Source of the DNA: Nitrospirota bacterium
Lineage (GTDB): Bacteria > Nitrospirota > Thermodesulfovibrionia > UBA6902
Length of the DNA: 64,000 bases
NCBI GenBank assembly: GCA_016215115.1
Contig: JACRLN010000012.1
Coordinates: 62,001 to 126,000, forward strand
Reading direction: 5' to 3'
The stretch's first letter is position 1. Every line of letters begins with the position of its first letter. Shown here one piece after another: positions 1 through 7,824 of this stretch. The position numbers and the translations under genes are program-made. A model generated the notes under the pieces. That model searched no databases. It saw nothing but the letters and a program-made list of their open reading frames with translations, and was not told the DNA's origin.

Positions 1-1766
1 AAGACTTTACCGTTAAGTGATGGTTTTAAATTTACTGTACTCAAGATCATATCCTTAACCTGACAGGCGTTAAGAGAGGGATAAAGAGTGAAAATCAATC
101 CTGCAACACCTGAGACATGAGGCGCAGCCATTGATGTGCCGGCATAACTTGTATAAGTGAAACCGCTTGCTGAAATCGGCTTTCTTGAAAGCGTTACATC
201 ATCAATATAAACTCCGTCATAATTTACTGAATTGTCAGACGTTAATCCGAATCCAAAATAAAAACTTTTAAACATTTCTGATAGATCTGTAACGTCAGTA
301 GAATACGAAACGAAATTTCCATTTATTCCTGTCCTTCTATCTATCCAATACCATATTGTTCCGTTAGTGGAAAAATTAATATTAAGATAATCTACATTGT
401 TTTCAAGCGCACCTTTCCACTGAAAAGTGAGTGTATAAATATTATCCTTCACTGATGATATGAGCGTCATAAAGCCTGCCCATGAACTTGTATTATTCAG
501 ATAATTTCCTCCGGGGCTGTCTTCAAGGCTGTTGGTCCCGCTGAGGCCTGTGCCATTTGTTATAGCCCATGTAGAATTATTGCCCCCCCTGTCCCATCCT
601 AACACCGGAAGAGATTCTGGAAAAGGTCCTGATGCACCATCAAAATTTTCACTATAGACGGTTACCGGAGAGCCATAGCTAAACTGAGGAATTGTGCTAT
701 AAATATTAACTCCAGGCGCTGCAAGATCCACTGTTTTGACTCCAAAGTTTGAGAAAGATGCGAGGTTGTCACTATGATCAGAGGCTGTAACTGTTATTAT
801 GTTGGAGCTTTTGAAACTTGCCGGATAATTTGGTATTACGTCTATGTTTGCGCTGCCGCTCCCGCCGTCGTTTCCTGCCGCACAGACTACCACTGCGCTG
901 GATGCGTCTATGGCATCTTTAAGCGCCTGGCTGTAACCGGAGCCTCCCCAACTGCAGTTTATTACATTTGCTCCTTTGGCGTTTGCATATAGTATTGCAG
1001 CAATGGCATCTGCGGTTGTTCCTGACCCGTTTACCCCCAGGAATCTTAACGGCATTATCTTTGCTTTCCACATTACACCTGTAATTCCGGTGCTATTGTT
1101 TCCAACTGCAGCAATTGTACCTGCAACATGCGTACCGTGTCCATTATAATCGGATGGGTCATTGTCATCACCTGTAAAATTCCATCCTTTGCAGTCATCT
1201 ATATAACCGTTCCCGTCATTATCTACGCCGTCCGTACAACTGGTTTCTCCTGCATTTATCCAGATATTGGCGCTCAGATCGGGATGATTATATGCAACTC
1301 CACTATCAACAACAGCAATGACAACATCATTGGACCCGGTTGTTATATCCCATGCCTCAGGCGCATCAATATCAGCATCAACGGTTCCGCCGGTCTGTCC
1401 AGTATTATTAAGTCCCCAGAGTTGAGTGAAAGGCGGATCATCTGGCGTTGTTGCCAAGGCATGAACAATAAAATTGGGTTCGGCATATTCCACATTCGGG
1501 TCGTTTTTGTAATATTCAACGGCTTCTTCCACGCTCATATCATCAGGGAGTTTTATGTGCTGGACTTTGATTTGCCTGAATTCTCTCTTCTTGACAGATT
1601 GTGCATATGCATGAAGATTATTGATTGCGACTTCACTTGAGGTGTCATTGAATTTAACCAGAATTTCCCCGGGAACGTATTCCTGCATATTATTTTTACC
1701 GAATGCGGAATGACTTAATGCTGTTCCAATTATTACAGTGATAAGAAACGATAAATTTTTCTTCAT
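1..1766 (-). CDS. Secreted subtilisin-like serine protease (S8), 3' end beyond window
   Basis: This reading frame runs off the left edge, so it is missing from the ORF track; I translated it by hand from the ATG at 1766. About 588 codons are visible. A signal peptide (MKKNLSFLITVIIGTALSHS) is followed by an inhibitor-like prodomain (EYVPGEILVKFND), then the S8 domain. The triad is clear: Asp154 in VVDSGV, His210 in GHGTHVAGT and Ser545 in GTSMAAPH, with the oxyanion Asn299 in AAGND. The Asn-to-Ser interval is about 246 residues, far more than in subtilisin. The excess, roughly residues 345-510, looks like a beta-rich lectin or MAM-like insert (ENFDG, LGWDRGG, DDVTL). It is probably an exported protease. 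The C-terminal part, perhaps with sorting or adhesion domains, is not visible. Confidence 0.9.
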   Translation of the reverse strand, partial: MKKNLSFLITVIIGTALSHSAFGKNNMQEYVPGEILVKFNDTSSEVAINNLHAYAQSVKKREFRQIKVQHIKLPDDMSVEEAVEYYKNDPNVEYAEPNFIVHALATTPDDPPFTQLWGLNNTGQTGGTVDADIDAPEAWDITTGSNDVVIAVVDSGVAYNHPDLSANIWINAGETSCTDGVDNDGNGYIDDCKGWNFTGDDNDPSDYNGHGTHVAGTIAAVGNNSTGITGVMWKAKIMPLRFLGVNGSGTTADAIAAILYANAKGANVINCSWGGSGYSQALKDAIDASSAVVVCAAGNDGGSGSANIDVIPNYPASFKSSNIITVTASDHSDNLASFSNFGVKTVDLAAPGVNIYSTIPQFSYGSPVTVYSENFDGASGPFPESLPVLGWDRGGNNSTWAITNGTGLSGTNSLEDSPGGNYLNNTSSWAGFMTLISSVKDNIYTLTFQWKGALENNVDYLNINFSTNGTIWYWIDRRTGINGNFVSYSTDVTDLSEMFKSFYFGFGLTSDNSVNYDGVYIDDVTLSRKPISASGFTYTSYAGTSMAAPHVSGVAGLIFTLYPSLNACQVKDMILSTVNLKPSLNGKV

Positions 1767-1791
1767 TATGTTTATTGTAATGCTTAGTTTC

Positions 1792-1906
1792 GTTAACCCC
1801 CAAAATGCAATTAAATAATACCACAGAAATACAGTATAAATTCGTGCTTCGGATTTTTCTTTATTGTCTCTGTGTTCTCTGTGGTTAATTGCATTATTCG
1901 GGTTAA
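1792..1906. repeat. Imperfect inverted repeat with CTCTGTG units
   Basis: The gap between the protease and the next gene has arms reading roughly GTTAACCC..AATGCAATTA and TAATTGCATT..GGGTTAA, about 70 bases apart. Inside lie CCACAGA and its complement in a CTCTGTGTTCTCTGTGGTTAA stretch. A close relative (TCTCTGTGCACTCTGTGGTTAA) sits just before ftsA at about 55488-55511, so this is a dispersed repeat. No T-run follows to make it a convincing terminator. Confidence 0.5.
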
Positions 1907-1941
1907 GAATCAGGGATAAAGACAGAGGGATGAAAAAGGAA

Positions 1942-2586
1942 TTAAAAGGCTGGAAGAAAGGGTTCCCTGTTTAGATACCTAAGGTGTTTTTTGAGAAATT
2001 TCAACTCGTTAATAGTATCCACATCGTACCAGAAAGGGAGGAGAAATAATTTGATATCCAGATGTTCTATGTTGTCGAGGGTTTTATTTAACACCTTGGA
2101 TGAATCCCATGAAATATCGAGAAATATGTCCGGTACTATTTTCTTGCTTGCGCCTATCAGATACAGCCCGCCATCGCAGCATGGTCCAAGTACAAAATCG
2201 TGTTTATCTAAAGCGGCAAATGCCTTCTTTATATAACTCATCGGAATTGTCGGACTGTCGCTGCCAATTAAAACTATTTTAGAATATCCTTTTTTTAAAT
2301 AATCACTGAAGGCGTTTACTATCTTCTCTCCAAGGTTTGTACCTCGCTGATCAAAACTTTTTAGTTTATATTTTTTCGCAATTTCTTTAAGGAAAGCATG
2401 ATTTTTTGATGGGGCACAACCTAAAAACCTGTCTGCTTCTTTTAATCGGTCACACTGTGCAACTATTTCGGCTATGAAAGTTTTGTAGATTTCAGCAACC
2501 TTGTCCGGCTCGAGGTCAGTCTGCAACCTTGTCTTTACCCTGCCTGGAACAGGGGCTTTAACAAATGTGATAAGAGCATTTTTCAT
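1942..2586 (-). CDS. CofC-like nucleotidyl/glycosyltransferase (TIGR04282, DUF2064 type)
   Basis: A 214-residue GT-A fold protein of the rSAM/selenodomain-associated transferase 1 family, related to CofC and MobA-type nucleotidyltransferases. Visible hallmarks are the N-terminal FVKAPVPGRVKTRL nucleotide-binding motif, GSDSPTIP (the metal-binding acidic motif) and GPCCDGGLYLIG. Length is normal for the family. It lies alone between the protease and the PHP protein, with no rSAM or selenoprotein partner in the window. The substrate is unknown. Family assignment is firm; function beyond an NTP-dependent transferase is not supported. Confidence 0.85.
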   Translation of the reverse strand: MKNALITFVKAPVPGRVKTRLQTDLEPDKVAEIYKTFIAEIVAQCDRLKEADRFLGCAPSKNHAFLKEIAKKYKLKSFDQRGTNLGEKIVNAFSDYLKKGYSKIVLIGSDSPTIPMSYIKKAFAALDKHDFVLGPCCDGGLYLIGASKKIVPDIFLDISWDSSKVLNKTLDNIEHLDIKLFLLPFWYDVDTINELKFLKKHLRYLNREPFLPAF

Positions 2587-2738
2587 GGTTCGTAATCAAT
2601 GACAGGTTTATGCATTAACATTGAAATGCATATGCTGTTAAAATATTTATAAACAATTCATAAATTATTTTTTTTGGACATATGTGATAGAAATAGTTTA
2701 ATGAATACCCGACAACGATTGCAATGGGTTTTAGTTGT

Positions 2739-3383
2739 TTAAAAGATCCAGCACCTGCTGACTTTTCTTGTATCAACTCCCTGATAATTACCTGTCTTTA
2801 GCAGATCAAGAAAATTATCGTATGTTACCTTATCATAAAATTCAGTAAAACATGCACCCACTTCTTTTGACTCATGTGCATCAGACCCGCCTGTATAGGG
2901 CAGTTTCAGTTTTTTTGCTGCTTCAATGGCCTTGATATTTTGGGAATGATGGTTATATCCGTTATATCCCTCAATCGCAGAGAAGTCTTTTATTTGTTCT
3001 ATTTTATCGCCCAGACTGTTTCCTCCGCGAAAAGGATGAGAGGGAATAATAACACCACCGGATTCAATGACAATCCTGGTAACTTCTTCGACTGGCGCGT
3101 TTTTGATAGAAAGCTTGTCAGTATTCACTCCAAAGATCAGACAATGGCCTTCCGCTGCTGAGAATTCAACGCCCCTGAATATCATAATCCGGTCCTTATA
3201 TAATTCTCTCAATTTCTCAGCATGTTCCGATGCCTCGTATGAATAATGCTCTGTAAAAACGAGCCCCTGAAGGTTTAAAGTGACGGCGTGAAGAACGGTA
3301 TCCTCAGGCTCCGTGTAATTATCCCCGCTGAATTTAGTATGAACATGAAGATCGAGATTGAAGATCATATTTTTATGATACAC
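2739..3383 (-). CDS. PHP-domain metal-dependent phosphoesterase
   Basis: A 214-residue PHP protein. The first metal motif is DLHVHTKFSGD near the N-terminus; TEHYS, IPSHPFRGG and GGSDAHESKEVG supply further His/Asp ligands. Such small PHP proteins hydrolyse phosphomonoesters or nucleotides, but the substrate cannot be read from the sequence. The listed start is a GTG at 3383. An ATG five codons in (3368) fits the family start better, and neither has a strong ribosome-binding site. It begins 7 bases after the membrane-protein gene upstream, so it is probably the last gene of the signalling operon. Confidence 0.85.
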   Translation of the reverse strand: MYHKNMIFNLDLHVHTKFSGDNYTEPEDTVLHAVTLNLQGLVFTEHYSYEASEHAEKLRELYKDRIMIFRGVEFSAAEGHCLIFGVNTDKLSIKNAPVEEVTRIVIESGGVIIPSHPFRGGNSLGDKIEQIKDFSAIEGYNGYNHHSQNIKAIEAAKKLKLPYTGGSDAHESKEVGACFTEFYDKVTYDNFLDLLKTGNYQGVDTRKVSRCWIF

Positions 3384-3390
3384 TTATAAA

Positions 3391-4050
3391 TCAATAGAAA
3401 TATTGTTCCAATCTTTCGAGCGCCTGAATATGGAGCCTCTCTGAGGGTATCATTCTGAATTCAATCAAGTTAGGTTCTTTTACAGGGGCGTCTACAGATA
3501 TAGCTGCGACCGCAAAGTATTTCCCGTACTGTTTTTCCAGAACCGGCTCTGTTGCATAGAGCGCATTCAATATATAAGCAGTCATTTTTTGGACCTCAAA
3601 TCTTAATTCTTTATTTAGATTGGGATCTGCGGTAATTGGCAGGTTTATGCTGATTAGTATAAGGCTGATATGGCTACTGATATCCGGGTTACTTAGGGCA
3701 GAGAGGAAAACACGGCTTAGCTTATTTAGCATTAAAGGTTTTGATCTCTCTTTATGGTGAGGAATGGCAAACAACAGTGACTGGTCGACAAATATTGAAC
3801 CTCTCCTGAATGTTATGCCCTTGGCAGTTGTCCCAAATTCTTTTATGAGCAGGTTATTGATTTCCTGATTGAATTTAATGCGAGGTTCGGTAATTGCTAA
3901 AGCTGGTTCCAGAAATCTCTGGATTTTGACTGCCCTGTAATAGAGTAAAGCGCTCAATACCAGAATACCGATAAGTGTCAGACTTAACATCGGCCCTGTC
4001 GATCTCATGATTGTTTTGATAACATTATCCTTCATATTAAAATTGTTCAT
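3391..4050 (-). CDS. Membrane-anchored protein of unknown function, third gene of signalling operon
   Basis: I do not recognise a family. The 219-residue protein has one hydrophobic segment at about residues 18-42 (LSLTLIGILVLSALLYY), a short cytoplasmic N-terminus and a presumably periplasmic domain of about 175 residues with alternating hydrophobic positions. No catalytic motif or lipobox is visible. It overlaps the response regulator gene by 14 bases, so it is translationally coupled to it. A sensory or output partner of the kinase/regulator pair is the natural guess from context, not from the sequence. Confidence 0.75.
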   Translation of the reverse strand: MNNFNMKDNVIKTIMRSTGPMLSLTLIGILVLSALLYYRAVKIQRFLEPALAITEPRIKFNQEINNLLIKEFGTTAKGITFRRGSIFVDQSLLFAIPHHKERSKPLMLNKLSRVFLSALSNPDISSHISLILISINLPITADPNLNKELRFEVQKMTAYILNALYATEPVLEKQYGKYFAVAAISVDAPVKEPNLIEFRMIPSERLHIQALERLEQYFY

Positions 4051-4924
4051 CCAGTAAACTTATATTATTTACTGCATAATCAAAATCTTTTTCAGATAAG
4101 GTCCCCGGATGATGTATGGCCCTGTTCCTTAACTGTACAAATTTATGAAACAGCCCTATCCTGGATTTACTAATGAGGCTGCTGCTTTCCAATGCCTTAA
4201 AACATTCCGAAAGCAGGGGGAACGATTGCCCGAGGGCGCGGCGGGTGAATAATTTAAGCCGGGTCTCAAGACAATGGCCAAGCAGGAGAGATGCGACTAT
4301 CATGTCTCCATTCCTGTAATTCTCCCGTGCCTGCTCGGGAGTTACTGCTGATTTAAAGATGTGGATATTTTCACGGGATTCATGCTCTCCAGGGGCAATA
4401 TCCTGTATTTTCTGATAGATTTCCATGCATTTCTCTATCATGTCCTTCTCAAGATAGGATTCGGCAAGCAGGAACAGTTCCCTCACCTTATCAAATCCCT
4501 CTTGCTGCTTGAGGACATAAGAATAGGCCCTCCGCAGCGCTTCGGTTTTGTCATCTTTTTTGTCAAGGACATCGAAATGCCTGGCCCAGCGCTTCTCCTT
4601 TAATACATTATCTTTTGTAAAACGGAATAATTGTTCCAATACTTCGCTTTTATTGAGTTTACCGCTGATAACAATTATATTAAGTGTCGGATGGTTTTCG
4701 AAAATCTCAGGCAATGCATTGAGGCCTTCATTCAGCTTGTCAAATTCTATATCCAAAGTCATGAGGTCAAAGACCTGGGTTGTCAAAAGTTGCATTGCTT
4801 GTCTTATGCTGGCGGCCTCGCTAAATCTGATATCAGGGCGCTCGGGACCGAGCGAACGCTGAATTTCAAGCTTCAAGAGTTCCCGGTCCTCAAAGTCATC
4901 GTCGGCAATAAGTACTTTAAACAT
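4037..4924 (-). CDS. Response regulator with C-terminal HEPN-like domain
   Basis: Residues 1-125 form a receiver domain: acidic pocket Asp8-Asp10 (IADDD), phosphoacceptor Asp58 in LMTLDIE and conserved Lys109. A helical linker with a possible TPR-like repeat (about 135-190) follows. Residues about 200-295 look like a HEPN domain: a helical pair ending in LRNRAIHHPG, which carries the Arg266-x4-His271 signature of HEPN ribonucleases. No DNA-binding output domain is present. The stop codon of the upstream kinase overlaps this start, so the two form a cognate pair. Output could be RNA cleavage or only protein binding; the motif makes cleavage possible but does not prove it. Confidence 0.8.
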   Translation of the reverse strand: MFKVLIADDDFEDRELLKLEIQRSLGPERPDIRFSEAASIRQAMQLLTTQVFDLMTLDIEFDKLNEGLNALPEIFENHPTLNIIVISGKLNKSEVLEQLFRFTKDNVLKEKRWARHFDVLDKKDDKTEALRRAYSYVLKQQEGFDKVRELFLLAESYLEKDMIEKCMEIYQKIQDIAPGEHESRENIHIFKSAVTPEQARENYRNGDMIVASLLLGHCLETRLKLFTRRALGQSFPLLSECFKALESSSLISKSRIGLFHKFVQLRNRAIHHPGTLSEKDFDYAVNNISLLDEQF

Positions 4925-5964
4925 TAGAGCTCTTCCTCAACATAAGGCAGATTAATAATTATCTCGGTGCCTTTACCCAAAGCGGTATACTCTTTTCCGA
5001 CCCTGATTTTTCCAGCATGGAGACCAACCACATATTTGGCGAAATATAACCCTTCTCCCCATCCACCGTCAGATGCCTTACTTTTGTAGAAACAGTGGTC
5101 AGCTTCCTGCTCGTCCATACCGAGGCCTTCATCCCGGAAAAAAATAGTGAAATATCGTCTGTTGCGGTCAGTATCCTGTGAGAAAGAAATTACAATGCGG
5201 GCACGTTCCTGGTCCCGTTTTTTATATTTTATGGCATTATCGATCAGATTTTCAAAAACTGTCTTCAAAAGGGTCTGTGAAGCAAAAATGACCGGAGGCG
5301 ATGCTTCATCCTGAAGACTGAAATCAGCCAGGTCGCTGTATTGCCCGGTTAAACCGACGATCAGTTCTTTGAGCTCCACCTTTTCAAAGTTTATGAGACT
5401 TGATTCCCTTTCATCAGAGATCTTTTTAAATATGTCGATATCAGCAAAAAGCTTTTCCAAGTTGTCGTCGATACGGGCCATCACATCCTGTGGAAGGCCA
5501 TGAAGCAGGTCGAGTCTACGCTTTATCCTCCCAAGGTTATTCTTGAACTCATGGCCAATAGTTGCCGAGATATAGCGAATAAATTCATTCCGTCTCGCGA
5601 TCTCCTGATTTTTAAGTGAAAGTAATTCATTTTCACGTGTTCGCCTCTGTTTTTGCTGATAAACAAGAGTAAAATATATGCAGAGTAATGCGAAGGCGGC
5701 TATCATTGTAAAGAGTGCATAATGTGCTATCATTTTTGAGCCGTCAAGCTGACTTTGCATAATCGCGAGACTTTCATCCATTGTGGATGTTCCAGTACTG
5801 GAAACCGTTACTCTCCATGGCATCAGCCATGGCAAGAGCCTGTCAAAGGGCTTAATAAAACGGTCAACGTAAACCATACCCAACAATAGCCATATAAACA
5901 CGGTCAATGCTAAAATTAATATATACCTTAAAGAATTAAAGGTCTTTTTCACTGAAAAAGTCAT
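4924..5964 (-). CDS. Membrane sensor histidine kinase
   Basis: The 346-residue kinase has two membrane segments (about 13-33 and 81-103) around a short periplasmic loop of about 47 residues, too small for a typical ligand domain. The H-box is ISATIGHEFKNNLGRI with His138, followed by the N-box VFENLIDNAIKY and a degenerate G-box region (RDEGLGMDEQE, then GGWGEGLYFAKYV). It overlaps the response regulator by one base and is the first gene of the operon. The stimulus is unknown; the small sensor region suggests sensing in or near the membrane. Confidence 0.88.
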   Translation of the reverse strand: MTFSVKKTFNSLRYILILALTVFIWLLLGMVYVDRFIKPFDRLLPWLMPWRVTVSSTGTSTMDESLAIMQSQLDGSKMIAHYALFTMIAAFALLCIYFTLVYQQKQRRTRENELLSLKNQEIARRNEFIRYISATIGHEFKNNLGRIKRRLDLLHGLPQDVMARIDDNLEKLFADIDIFKKISDERESSLINFEKVELKELIVGLTGQYSDLADFSLQDEASPPVIFASQTLLKTVFENLIDNAIKYKKRDQERARIVISFSQDTDRNRRYFTIFFRDEGLGMDEQEADHCFYKSKASDGGWGEGLYFAKYVVGLHAGKIRVGKEYTALGKGTEIIINLPYVEEEL

Positions 5965-6127
5965 GAGTAATTCTAACTGATTTCCATCCTTAATTTCTCA
6001 GTGATAGTAGTTGCTGTGCTTTTTACCCTTACCCTATTTCAAATATTGCCTTTGACTTTAGAATTATGTATGGCAAGTTATGCAGTACAAGATCATATGG
6101 TACGGGTAAGCTTGCATTTTAGAGCAT

Positions 6128-6158
6128 GATGATTTTCTCAAAATGGTATAATCTTTTA
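6128..6158 (+). promoter_or_regulatory. Extended -10 promoter giving a near-leaderless EndoQ transcript
   Basis: TATAAT lies at 6147-6152 and is preceded by TGG, the extended -10 arrangement. No good -35 is visible. The ATG starts at 6158, six bases after the hexamer, so transcription would begin at or next to the start codon. No Shine-Dalgarno sequence lies before the ATG, which fits a leaderless message. Confidence 0.5.
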
Positions 6159-7432
6159 TGCGATTTATTGCCGACCTTCACATCCATTCAAAATATTCAC
6201 GGGCAACCAGCAAAGACATGTCACCGGAAAGCATCTGGAAATGGGCGCAGCTCAAGGGCATTACAGTAATTGGCACAGGAGATTTTACCCATCCGAAATG
6301 GCTTATTGAACTGAAGGAAAAGCTCGAGCCGGCAGGCAATGGATTGTTCAGACTGAAAAAAAATTTTCTCTCTGATGACATTCCTGATTCCTGCAAGGAG
6401 GATGTCTTTTTTCTTCTCTCTGCGGAAATAAGCTGTATTTACAGCAAAAATGGCAAAACCCGGAAGATACATTCAATAGTTTTTGTCCCTGATTTTGCCG
6501 ATGCTGCAAAGATAAATTCAGCTTTGTCCAAAATCGGCAACCTCAATTCTGACGGAAGACCCATACTGGGGCTTGATGCAAAGAAACTCTTGAAAATCAT
6601 ACTGGACGCCTCTCCTGATGCCATGCTGGTCCCTGCTCATGCATGGACTCCGCACTTCTCTGTTTTTGGTGCAGTGTCGGGCTTCGATTCACTTGATGAA
6701 TGCTTTGAGGAGCTAACGCCATATATTTATGCTATTGAGACAGGACTTTCATCAGATCCGGCAATGAACTGGCGGCTTTCGGCGCTCGACAGGATAACAC
6801 TGATATCCAATTCCGATGCGCATTCCCCGGCAAAAATAGGGCGGGAGGCAAATATCTTTGATACCGAAATTTCGTATAAACATGTTATGAGCGCATTGAA
6901 AACTAAAAAAGGTTTTATCGGTACAATCGAGTTTTTCCCCGAGGAAGGGAAATACCATTTTGACGGGCACAGACAATGTGAAGTAAGACTTTCGCCAAAA
7001 GAGACTATACAGTATGACTTCCTCTGTCCGGTATGTGGTAAAAAGGTTACGGTGGGCGTAATGCACAGGGTTGAAAAGCTTGCCGACAGGAATGAAGGAT
7101 TTAAACCAAGTGGCTCTCCAGCCTTCCATTCCATAATACCCCTACCAGAAATTATTGCTGAGACACTGAAAGTTGGTGTAAACAGCAAAGCAGTTGGAAA
7201 TGAATATAATAAGTTGCTGCTGAAGCTTGGCAATGAATTCAAGATACTCATGAAGGTCCCTTTGAATGAAATAGAAAAAGCCGGGGTCCCTCTTCTCAGT
7301 GAGGCCCTATCACGGATGCGTTCAGGGGATGTTCTTATTGTGCCTGGGTTTGACGGTGAATATGGGAAGATAAAAATATTTAGCGCTATGAAGAAGAAAA
7401 AGATTAAAGATCCCAAAAGGCTTGAACTGTGA
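6158..7432 (+). CDS. Endonuclease Q-like PHP nuclease
   Basis: A 424-residue protein of the EndoQ family (TIGR00375-like). Archaeal members nick DNA 5' to deoxyuridine, hypoxanthine and abasic sites. The N-terminal PHP domain shows DLHIHSKYSRATS, GTGDFTHP, SAEISCIY, VPAHAWTP and SNSDAHSP, matching the family order of metal ligands. A CPVCGKKVTVG motif near residue 290 is the first part of the expected zinc site. It is transcribed alone and divergently from the kinase operon. A role in repairing deaminated bases is inferred from the family. Confidence 0.85.
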   Translation: MRFIADLHIHSKYSRATSKDMSPESIWKWAQLKGITVIGTGDFTHPKWLIELKEKLEPAGNGLFRLKKNFLSDDIPDSCKEDVFFLLSAEISCIYSKNGKTRKIHSIVFVPDFADAAKINSALSKIGNLNSDGRPILGLDAKKLLKIILDASPDAMLVPAHAWTPHFSVFGAVSGFDSLDECFEELTPYIYAIETGLSSDPAMNWRLSALDRITLISNSDAHSPAKIGREANIFDTEISYKHVMSALKTKKGFIGTIEFFPEEGKYHFDGHRQCEVRLSPKETIQYDFLCPVCGKKVTVGVMHRVEKLADRNEGFKPSGSPAFHSIIPLPEIIAETLKVGVNSKAVGNEYNKLLLKLGNEFKILMKVPLNEIEKAGVPLLSEALSRMRSGDVLIVPGFDGEYGKIKIFSAMKKKKIKDPKRLEL

Positions 7433-7488
7433 TAAAATTTATAGAAGAGTTATAAGTTTTTTTTAGGTTAAACTAATAAAATGGGGGT

Positions 7489-7803
7489 ATGAAAATGTGG
7501 TACATTTCAGTTTTTGACGCCAAAGAAAACGTAACCAGGGCGGATATTAATCATGAAAGGGCAGAGTGGATAAGAAAAAGCATGGATAAGACTCTTAAAC
7601 AGAGATGTAAAACTGTTAAACGATATGAAGTGCTGGGAGGTTCTCCACTTAAAATCTTTCTTGTTATTGAAACAGAGGATCCAACTGCATTAAATCTGCT
7701 TTCGACTCATTTCGGCAACATCTGGAATTCAGTAACATATCCCGTGATCGATCGTGAAATAGCTGAGGCATTAGAGGAAGATCATACAGTTATTGGCGGT
7801 TAA
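7489..7803 (+). CDS. Small DUF3303-like protein
   Basis: A 104-residue protein starting MKMWYISVFDAKENVTRADI, with a likely ferredoxin-like dimeric alpha/beta fold (RYEVLGGSPLKIFLVIETED, then a helix and FGNIWNSVTYPVID). It resembles the DUF3303 group of uncharacterised proteins. An ATG follows a GGGG-rich stretch about 6 bases upstream. It lies 56 bases after the EndoQ-like gene and could be co-transcribed. Function unknown. Confidence 0.7.
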   Translation: MKMWYISVFDAKENVTRADINHERAEWIRKSMDKTLKQRCKTVKRYEVLGGSPLKIFLVIETEDPTALNLLSTHFGNIWNSVTYPVIDREIAEALEEDHTVIGG

Positions 7804-7824
7804 GCCAAATAAAGCAGACATTGG

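Noticed and set aside
774-1640. Plus-strand ORFs of 72 and 170 residues
   Set aside because: They are shadows of the minus-strand subtilisin gene, whose catalytic motifs are all in frame across this stretch.
6727-7416. 229-residue minus-strand ORF
   Set aside because: Antisense shadow of the EndoQ-like gene; the plus frame has conserved PHP motifs and the minus product is Ser/Phe-rich with no family likeness.
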